Shown here: positions 58,277 through 64,000 of the stretch, piece after piece
Position numbering within the stretch: the first letter of the stretch is position 1
Layout of the letters: every line of letters starts with the position of its first letter
NCBI RefSeq assembly: GCF_014697195.1
Contig: NZ_JACJRJ010000005.1
Location: 1-64,000 of the forward strand
Direction of reading: 5' to 3'
Source: Cylindrospermum sp. FACHB-282
GTDB lineage: Bacteria > Cyanobacteriota > Cyanobacteriia > Cyanobacteriales > Nostocaceae
DNA length: 64,000 nucleotides
Program-made: the position numbers and the translations under genes
The notes under the pieces: model-generated
Database searches by the model: none
The model's input: only the letters and a program-made list of their open reading frames with translations
What the model was told of the DNA's origin: nothing

Positions 58277-60127
58277 ATGACAACAACGCTACTGAATAAT
58301 CGCTATCAAGTTATCCAGGTGCTCGGTGCTGGTGGGTTTGGTGAAACCTTTCTGGCAGAAGATACCCATATGCCTTCTCGCCGACGCTGCGTTATCAAAC
58401 AACTCAAACCCATAACTAATGATCCGCAAACCTACCAATTAATTCAACAGCGGTTTGAACGGGAAGCAGCAACCTTAGAGTATTTAGGCAAAAGTAGTGA
58501 CCAAATTCCTGAACTCTACGCCTACTTTTCTGAAAATGGGCAGTTTTACCTCGTCCAAGAATGGATTCTTGGTCAAACTTTATCTAACATAGTCCAATCG
58601 AAAGGATATGAAAGTGAAACAGCCGTTCGAGATATTCTCTTGAGTTTGCTGTCAGTCCTTGATTATGTCCACAGCAAAGGCATTATTCACCGGGATATTA
58701 AGCCAGATAACATTATCCTTCGCGCCCTTGATAACAAACCTGTTTTAATTGATTTCGGTGCAGTCAAAGAAACTATCCGTTCTGTGGTAAATTCCTCAGG
58801 ACACCCTACACAATCTTTGGTGATTGGTACACCTGGGTATATGCCTAGTGAACAAGCCGTTGGCCGTCCAGTTTACGCCACAGACATCTACAGCTTAGGG
58901 TTAACAGCAATATATCTGCTAACTGGCAAACATCCCCAAGAATTAGAAACTAACCCGCAAACTGGCGAAATACTTTGGCAAAATCACGCCCCTAGAGTTT
59001 CTCCCCAATTAGCGATGGTACTCAATCAGACAATTAGACCCCATACTAGCGATCGCTATAGTACTGCAAGTAAAATGCTATATGCCTTGCAGTCTGCTAG
59101 TAATATTCCCTCACAATCATCTACTGCTACTGCCACAATCAGCCTTAGTCCCCATGGTGCGGCGCTAACCCAGCCATTATCATCACCACCAAAAACTCCC
59201 GTTATCAGAGGGTCTACAACTCTAGAACTCTGGCAAAAGCCTCCCGTGATTATTGGTAGTTTGGTCTTGGGTAGCTTGATTGCTGGAGTAGTTATTTCTA
59301 ACATCACCCGTCAGCCCCAGATAGAAGCCCCCATTGCCAACAATACCAGCCCCTCACAACCATCTCCAACTCCCACTATTTCCCCTACTAATCCCCCTAT
59401 TTCTTCCCCACCTTCTTCGGCCCCATCTGTAACTAACTCACCACCGCAGCAGCCAATTACTTCTACATCTTCACCAACCGCTGATACCTCAGAAGCATTC
59501 ACACCACTGCCAGCAGACGAACCTGAAATTGCCGATACCAACGCCCCCGCAGTCCCAGCAACACCACAACCAGAAACAGAAAATCAGACCCCTGTAATTT
59601 CCACATTGGAGGCTGATTCAGAAACAAAGAAAAAGAAACCAAAGAAAAACAAGGAGTTTCGTAATAACACAACTGCCTCTACCACTGAGACAAGGGTACC
59701 CGCATTTCCTACCGGCACATCAAGAAGCAGCGTTGAAGCAGCACTTGGCAAAAAAAGTAAAGATTTAAGAGGCTTGTGGGGCAATACCCGTGCTGTCACC
59801 TATAAGTTAGTCCCAAATCAAATTGACCTTGGCTACTTATTTGATCGTAATTCTGGAGCATTGCGTCAAACAGAGGCAGCTTTTGCCCAATCGGTAGACC
59901 CCCAAGTAATGCAAACAACCTTGAATGGAATGTTAAATGGGCAAGCTACGGAGGAAATTAAGCAGGGACTCCAACAAATACAACAGCGTCAGTCCGATAA
60001 TTTTCAGTTTAGCCAAGGTAGCGTCAAGGGTCAGATTGTCCGGCAAAATTGTGATTTTATTTACATCAGTATTTGGGATGCAGATTTACACGAATTTGTC
60101 AGTCCATCAGCAGCTAAACAGTGTTAG
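58277..60127 (+). CDS. Serine/threonine protein kinase with proline-rich linker
   Basis: 616 residues. Kinase domain similar to the upstream gene: GAGGFGETFLAE, catalytic Lys (VIKQL), HRDIKPDN, IDFGAVKE, GTPGYMPSEQ. A membrane helix lies at ~318-340 (VIIGSLVLGSLIAGVVIS). A ~90-residue Pro/Ser/Thr linker and a Lys-rich patch (KKKKPKKNK) lead to a C-terminal domain (TSRSSVEAALGKKSKDLRG, NTRAVTYKLVPNQIDLGYLFD) seen, from memory, in other cyanobacterial kinases. It follows the YARHG kinase by 145 bp; kinase halves are close paralogues, sensor halves are unrelated. Confidence 0.9.
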   Translation: MTTTLLNNRYQVIQVLGAGGFGETFLAEDTHMPSRRRCVIKQLKPITNDPQTYQLIQQRFEREAATLEYLGKSSDQIPELYAYFSENGQFYLVQEWILGQTLSNIVQSKGYESETAVRDILLSLLSVLDYVHSKGIIHRDIKPDNIILRALDNKPVLIDFGAVKETIRSVVNSSGHPTQSLVIGTPGYMPSEQAVGRPVYATDIYSLGLTAIYLLTGKHPQELETNPQTGEILWQNHAPRVSPQLAMVLNQTIRPHTSDRYSTASKMLYALQSASNIPSQSSTATATISLSPHGAALTQPLSSPPKTPVIRGSTTLELWQKPPVIIGSLVLGSLIAGVVISNITRQPQIEAPIANNTSPSQPSPTPTISPTNPPISSPPSSAPSVTNSPPQQPITSTSSPTADTSEAFTPLPADEPEIADTNAPAVPATPQPETENQTPVISTLEADSETKKKKPKKNKEFRNNTTASTTETRVPAFPTGTSRSSVEAALGKKSKDLRGLWGNTRAVTYKLVPNQIDLGYLFDRNSGALRQTEAAFAQSVDPQVMQTTLNGMLNGQATEEIKQGLQQIQQRQSDNFQFSQGSVKGQIVRQNCDFIYISIWDADLHEFVSPSAAKQC

Positions 60128-60129
60128 GT

Positions 60130-60209
60130 CATCCGTGAGAGGTTAAGATAAAGCGCCTTTTGCTGCACCCTCTTGACAAATGTACAATTTTTTTAACCTG
60201 TCACGGATG
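60130..60209. repeat. CATCCGTGAGAGGTTAA inverted repeat
   Basis: CATCCGTGAgAGGTTAA (60130-60146) and TTAACCTgTCACGGATG (60193-60209) pair at all but one or two positions. It starts three bases after the kinase stop. It could be a terminator or a very small inverted-repeat element. Confidence 0.6.
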
Positions 60210-60497
60210 GCTCTATATTCTTTATCACAAAATCAGACTCATGTAATTATTATTTTGTCAATAGTAATCATAGGAATTATCAATGTGATCTGTTGTTAAT
60301 TATTTACAGAATATTTACTATAATTTGATACGGGCAATATGAGCTTATGTACTGGTAAGTCAATTCAGAAAAAAATTCTGATATCCAAAATTTAAAGTTA
60401 ATAAGATTATCTTGCAGAAGATACTTTAAATTTACTTATCAATCGCATTTGAAATCATAATTATTTTTCCCCTAATTTATAAATATTCAGAGTAGTC
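60210..60497. promoter_or_regulatory. AT-rich upstream region of the porin gene
   Basis: A 288-bp, strongly AT-rich gap with no open frame. It presumably carries the porin promoter; I see no confident Fur box or other operator. Confidence 0.4.
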
Positions 60498-62417
60498 ATG
60501 GCAAAGTATCTACTGGCTTCTGCTAATGGGATGGCATTGTTATGCTTAATTTCCGGGTTATCACCCGTGCAAGCTCTCCCTAATTTAGAAAGTGCAGATA
60601 AAAATATAGCTGTTAATCAAGATGGTGGCAGCTATAAAAAAAATGATTCTCATCAAAGCAATTTAGCAAATAATATATCCAGTGAATTGCTGATAGCTAA
60701 TGAGAGTCAAAAAACACTATCCTCAGTCAATCAACAGCAAAAAAGTCAAGATTTAGAAGTAGATTCTACTGTTGATTCTTGGCAGCCAATCTTGCCACAA
60801 CCAGCAAATTTCTCTCCACCCTCAGACAGTCTTGCACAAGTAACATCCGTATCCCAATTGTCTGATGTACAGCCGGCCGATTGGGCTTTTCAGGCACTGC
60901 AATCTTTAGTTGAACGCTATGGTTGTATCGCAGGTTATCCCAGTCAAACCTATCGCGGTAATCGGGCGATGACTCGCTATGAATTTGCTGCTGGATTAAA
61001 TGCTTGTTTAGACCGAATCAACGAACTGATTGCGACTGCAACTACTGATTTGGTCAAGAGAGAAGATTTAGCCACGTTGCAGAAACTACAAGAACAATTT
61101 GCGACGGAATTGGCAACATTGCGGGGTCGAGTAGATGCTGTAGAAGCTCGCACAGAGAAACTAGAAGCAAATCAGTTTTCTACGACTACTAAACTAAATG
61201 GAGAGGTAATTATTGCTGGTGTTGGTGCTAGCGGCGGCGCTCCTAATGACAGTGACCCTAATATCGTTCTAGTAAATAGAGTACGGTTAAATCTTACCAC
61301 TAGCTTTACTGGTAAAGATTTATTAATTACTGGATTGCAAGCTTATAACTTTTTGGGCGGAGTCAATGGACAGGGTAGCGTGCAAGAAAGTTTAGGATTA
61401 GCTGCACCGCTTTTAAGTGCGAGTAGCGCTCGTACCAGTTTTGAGCCGCAATTTCCTGGAGTAAATGTCAACACTTTGTCGAGTGTTGGCGCAAACAGTG
61501 TTCAGCTTTACAAATTGCTGTATATCTTTCCCGTCGCTGATAAATTAACCTTGTTTGCGGGAACTGCGGCGGAAACATCAGATGCGTTCCCAGCAATTAC
61601 GCCTTTTTCTGGTGAAGGACAAGAGTCAATTTCTCGTTTTGCCGGCTTGAATCCTGTGGTAAGGGTTTCTGGTGGAACTTCTGGTACTGGTTTAGCATCG
61701 GCGGCGGGATTTATTTTTAACATTTCGCCAAATTTGGATTTAAGAGCTTTATACGGCAGTGTAAATGCCAATTTACCCCAAAATTCTGCTAATGAGGCAC
61801 TACCAGGAGTTTCTACTACACCTTTGGGAGCAGGTTTATTTAGTGGTAGTAGTGTTATTGCCACACAGTTAACCTTCAAGCCAAGTAGTGATTTGGATAT
61901 TGGTTTAAACTATGCCCACAGTTATCACGAAATCAATATTTTGGGTACAGGATTAATTAGTAGTGATATCGGTGCTTTAGCAGGGGTGGCAGCTGGAACA
62001 CCAGTCACACTCAACTCCTTTGGAAGTACCGTAACATGGCGATTGTCTCCCAAGATAGCCTTATCTGGCTACGGTGCAGCACTATTTGTTGACGCTGCTT
62101 CTAATAACGTGAATGCTTCCACCGCCTTTACAAGTTGGATGGTGGGAGTTCACTTCAAAGATTTATTCAAGTCAGGGAACAATGCCGGGATTATTTTTGG
62201 TCAGCCGCTTTACCGTACTGATGCCAGTGGTTCTGCTCAACTTACCCCCACAGGTGACAATCGGGCCACTCCTTACCATTTAGAAGCCTATTACCGCGTT
62301 AAAGTTAGCGATAATATCAGCATCACCCCTGGTGCGTTTATTCTCTTTAACCCAGAAGGTAACAGCAACAATGAGACTACGACTGTAGGTGTACTTCGGA
62401 GTACTTTTACATTTTAA
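60498..62417 (+). CDS. SLH-domain outer membrane porin (iron uptake porin / OprB type)
   Basis: 639 residues. Signal peptide 1-26 (MAKYLLASANGMALLCLISG, ending VQA-like), a low-complexity region, then one SLH domain (~118-180: VSQLSDVQPADWAFQALQSLVERYGCIAGYPSQTYRGNRAMTRYEFAAGLNACL), a coiled coil (~183-218: LATLQKLQEQFATELATLRGRVDAVEARTEKLEA), and an OprB/porin beta-barrel to the C-terminal TTTVGVLRSTFTF, which ends in Phe as required for outer membrane assembly. These cyanobacterial porins anchor to peptidoglycan through the SLH domain and conduct small solutes and inorganic ions. Confidence 0.92.
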   Translation: MAKYLLASANGMALLCLISGLSPVQALPNLESADKNIAVNQDGGSYKKNDSHQSNLANNISSELLIANESQKTLSSVNQQQKSQDLEVDSTVDSWQPILPQPANFSPPSDSLAQVTSVSQLSDVQPADWAFQALQSLVERYGCIAGYPSQTYRGNRAMTRYEFAAGLNACLDRINELIATATTDLVKREDLATLQKLQEQFATELATLRGRVDAVEARTEKLEANQFSTTTKLNGEVIIAGVGASGGAPNDSDPNIVLVNRVRLNLTTSFTGKDLLITGLQAYNFLGGVNGQGSVQESLGLAAPLLSASSARTSFEPQFPGVNVNTLSSVGANSVQLYKLLYIFPVADKLTLFAGTAAETSDAFPAITPFSGEGQESISRFAGLNPVVRVSGGTSGTGLASAAGFIFNISPNLDLRALYGSVNANLPQNSANEALPGVSTTPLGAGLFSGSSVIATQLTFKPSSDLDIGLNYAHSYHEINILGTGLISSDIGALAGVAAGTPVTLNSFGSTVTWRLSPKIALSGYGAALFVDAASNNVNASTAFTSWMVGVHFKDLFKSGNNAGIIFGQPLYRTDASGSAQLTPTGDNRATPYHLEAYYRVKVSDNISITPGAFILFNPEGNSNNETTTVGVLRSTFTF

Positions 62418-62459
62418 GAGCTTGGGAGTGGGGAGTGGGCTTCTGCTGTTTACCTAAAA

Positions 62460-62482
62460 AAGGAGCCTGATTTAGGCTCCTT
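62460..62482 (-). terminator. Intrinsic terminator of rplJ-rplL
   Basis: Perfect 8-base arms AAGGAGCC (62460-62467) and GGCTCCTT (62475-62482); on the minus strand it is followed by a T-tract. It lies 27 bp past the rplL stop. Confidence 0.85.
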
Positions 62483-62509
62483 AATTAAAAACTGGTTAGT
62501 AAATTTAGA

Positions 62510-62899
62510 CTACTTGATAGTTACCTTACCACCAGCTTCTTCAATCCGCTTCTTAGCATCTTCAGCAGCATCCTTCGCAACAGCTTCTTTAACAGCCTTG
62601 GGTGCAGCTTCCACCAAGTCTTTCGCTTCTTTCAGACCCAGACCGGTCAATTCCCGGACAATCTTCAGCACGGCAATCTTCTTATCAGCAGGTACTGACT
62701 CTAGAATTACGCTAAACTCGGTTTGCTCAACAACTTCTTCAGCAGCAGCAGCAGCACCAGGAGCCATCATCATCATGCCACCAACGGGTGCAGCAGCACT
62801 GACGCCAAAGGCTTCTTCAATTAGCTTGACTAATTCGGAAGCTTCCAGCAAAGTCAAAGATTTCAATTGTTCTAAAATTTGTTCGGTTGCAGCAGACAT
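62510..62899 (-). CDS. rplL: 50S ribosomal protein L7/L12
   Basis: 129 residues, full length. N-terminal dimerisation domain ([24 protein letters not shown]), flexible Ala/Gly/Met hinge ([20 protein letters not shown]) and the C-terminal factor-binding domain ([45 protein letters not shown]). L7/L12 forms the stalk that recruits translation factor GTPases. It follows rplJ by 86 bp in the usual rplJL operon, with the autoregulatory L10 leader upstream. Confidence 0.98.
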   Translation of the reverse strand: MSAATEQILEQLKSLTLLEASELVKLIEEAFGVSAAAPVGGMMMMAPGAAAAAEEVVEQTEFSVILESVPADKKIAVLKIVRELTGLGLKEAKDLVEAAPKAVKEAVAKDAAEDAKKRIEEAGGKVTIK

Positions 62900-62985
62900 T
62901 GATATAACTCCTGTAATGTTGATTAGTTATTTAGTCATCAGTCATTGTTTTTGACTATTGACTATGGACTGATAAACTGCGAATT

Positions 62986-63552
62986 TTATTCGCCAGCGCT
63001 TTCGGCACTATCGCCTTCAGCGCTACCGCCTTTCTCACCCTCAGCCACAGCCTGCAAGGCACGAGCCAAGGAACCGGGAACTTCGTTGATACCCACGGCA
63101 ATCTTGGTAGCCAATGCGTTGATAGCTCCAGCAATTTGCGCCATGAGTTGTTCCTTCGATGGCAAGTCTCCTAAAGCCTTAACATCTTTTTCTTGGAGCA
63201 GGCGACCTTCCATCACGCCGCCGCGAAGTTCGGTCTTCTTGGTGACTTTCTGGAATTCTTGGTATGCCTTAATTGCTGATGAGAAATCTTCTTTGACCAG
63301 CAAAAAGGCAGAAGAACCTTGGAGCAATTCTGATAGTGGCTGCCATTGTTCTTGACCTTCAATAGCAATGCCCATGAAGGTGTTCTTAGTCACCTTGCAA
63401 ACAGTGCCAGTCGGACGTAGCCGCCGCCGTAAGTCAGTGATTTCGCCAACTGTTAGCCCCTGGTAATCAATTACCAGTGCCAAAGTTGACTCACTCAAAG
63501 TTTCTTTGAGGTCAGCTACAATCTCTTTTTTATTTTCTAACGTTCTACCCAT
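62986..63552 (-). CDS. rplJ: 50S ribosomal protein L10
   Basis: 188 residues from the ATG at 63552 ([22 protein letters not shown]), where GGAGGTG lies nine bases upstream; the frame is open further but without support. L10 anchors L7/L12 dimers to the ribosome. Motifs: [57 protein letters not shown] and a C-terminal helix for L12 binding ([27 protein letters not shown]). The C-terminus is Ser/Gly/Glu-rich. An L10 leader and hairpin lie upstream to the window end. Confidence 0.97.
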   Translation of the reverse strand: MGRTLENKKEIVADLKETLSESTLALVIDYQGLTVGEITDLRRRLRPTGTVCKVTKNTFMGIAIEGQEQWQPLSELLQGSSAFLLVKEDFSSAIKAYQEFQKVTKKTELRGGVMEGRLLQEKDVKALGDLPSKEQLMAQIAGAINALATKIAVGINEVPGSLARALQAVAEGEKGGSAEGDSAESAGE

Positions 63553-63706
63553 GCTTCTTTCACCTCCAGAGGCAAAATTATTAATTTCCGCTCTGAAAAA
63601 CTTACCCAAACCCAGATAAATCAGGACAAACCAGATATTAAATAGTTTTGGTGTTTTCTTCCTGCTTCCCACGGTCGGCAATCCCATACCATCCGCAGGC
63701 AGATAA

Positions 63707-63755
63707 CCACGGCAGTTGCTACAAGTTTGGTCACATGAGCAACGCACTGCCTCCC
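63707..63755 (-). repeat. Dispersed palindromic repeat, copy E, in the rplJ leader
   Basis: Minus strand: GGGAGGCAGTGCGTTGCTCA, then TGTGACCAAACTTGTAGCAACTGCCGTGG. Outer stem GGCAGT (63746-63751 complement) with ACTGCC (63711-63716 complement). It shares GCGTTGCTC and TTGTAGCAA with copy D but has different outer arms that still pair. Confidence 0.75.
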
Positions 63756-63834
63756 GAAGCTACGGGCTACACAACACAAGGTTTAAAACTCTTAATCCTG
63801 TTTGCGCGTCTTGTTCTGACCAGTCCAAAATAAT

Positions 63835-63861
63835 AAACCCCAGCTATTTTTGCCGGGGTTT
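63835..63861 (-). terminator. Terminator or attenuator between L10 leader and rplJ
   Basis: AAACCCC and GGGGTTT arms (63835-63841 and 63855-63861), extended by GC/GC, with loop AAAATA; on the minus strand it is followed by ATTATTTT. It lies between the predicted L10 leader and rplJ, in the place of a transcription attenuator, or it may end the upstream rplKA transcript. Confidence 0.65.
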
Positions 63862-63869
63862 AGTAGTCA

Positions 63870-63995
63870 TACTTCTCATGCCGTAGTTATTACACCTTTT
63901 TAGGTAAAACTTCAGGCAGTTAAAGCATCAACCTCGGCAGGATATTAAGCTATTAGCACCTGCTTTCTCCGGCTTTGCCTATTCAATTTAGGATT
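63870..63995 (-). ncRNA. Ribosomal protein L10 leader (putative)
   Basis: On the minus strand: GCAGGTGCTAATAGC, TTAATATCCTGCCGAGGT, then ...CTGCCTGAAGTTTTACC. GCAGG pairs with CCTGC around a GCTAATAGC element, followed by CCGAGGT, which I recall as conserved in L10 leaders of Rfam type. L10(L12) binds this mRNA to repress its own operon. The 5' boundary is cut by the window edge. Confidence 0.6.
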
Positions 63996-64000
63996 AGGGA

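Noticed and set aside
63648-63833. 61-codon plus-strand open frame
   Set aside because: It lies across the rplJ leader, repeat E and the attenuator on the opposite strand and has no coding signs.

Overview
The window is cyanobacterial chromosome, most likely from a filamentous, heterocyst-forming Nostocales strain (Nostoc, Tolypothrix or Calothrix type). I infer this from the abundant HIP1 octamer (GCGATCGC) inside genes, arrays of short tandem heptamers, many dispersed palindromic repeats, and gene content: cyanophycin synthetase/cyanophycinase, the response regulator RpaB, an NblB-like HEAT-repeat protein, a cytochrome b6f cofactor-assembly protein, a group 2 sigma factor beside carB, and an adjacent flv3-flv1 pair. 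I saw no rRNA, tRNA, prophage, CRISPR array or intact transposase.

Layout. 0-9 kb: a HicB-like protein, a Uma2 endonuclease-fold protein, radA, rpaB, a complex C cofactor-assembly (CCB) gene, a DUF456 membrane protein, nblB-like, a CBS protein, a mutT-type Nudix gene, a DUF760 gene and a sigD-like sigma factor. 9-18.3 kb: carB flanked by inverted copies of one repeat module, dps, a 2Fe-2S protein, and a phnD-phnC-phnE importer ending in a small ABM-fold gene. 18.3-22.4 kb is an accessory island: dispersed repeats, a hicB remnant, an unknown tripartite protein, a 21-bp tandem repeat array and a pentapeptide-repeat/RidA fusion. 22.5-29.4 kb: Nudix, malQ, a RodZ-like gene overlapping a pseudouridine synthase, a DUF2993 gene, cdsA and cbiT.

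29.4-36.4 kb: two tandem Ser/Thr kinases of one unusual type, tatA, and a cphB-cphA operon. 37-47 kb: trmD, ispF, a two-gene PIN-like module, a peptide-type binding lipoprotein, larB, argH, a small basic protein, a second Nudix gene and an alpha/beta hydrolase. 47-52.6 kb: a broken small gene, coaX, flv3-flv1 and a parDE toxin-antitoxin pair. 52.6-60.2 kb: a candidate 39-residue membrane protein, a second Uma2 gene, several unknowns, a GIY-YIG protein and two further Ser/Thr kinases with different sensor tails. 60.5-64 kb: an SLH-domain porin, then rplJ-rplL with an apparent L10 leader and attenuator at the window edge.

Functional threads: nitrogen storage (cphBA, argH, carB), oxygen and light stress (flv3-flv1, dps, rpaB, nblB), phosphorus uptake (phn), and signalling (four Ser/Thr kinases). 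The most distinctive material is repeat biology: several dispersed hairpin families whose members sit at or inside gene ends and 5' leaders, one of them with compensatory arm changes between copies. No single system here can be declared new; the best candidates for a closer look are the 18.3-22.4 kb island, the PIN-like pair, the homogenised kinase pair and the 39-residue membrane protein.
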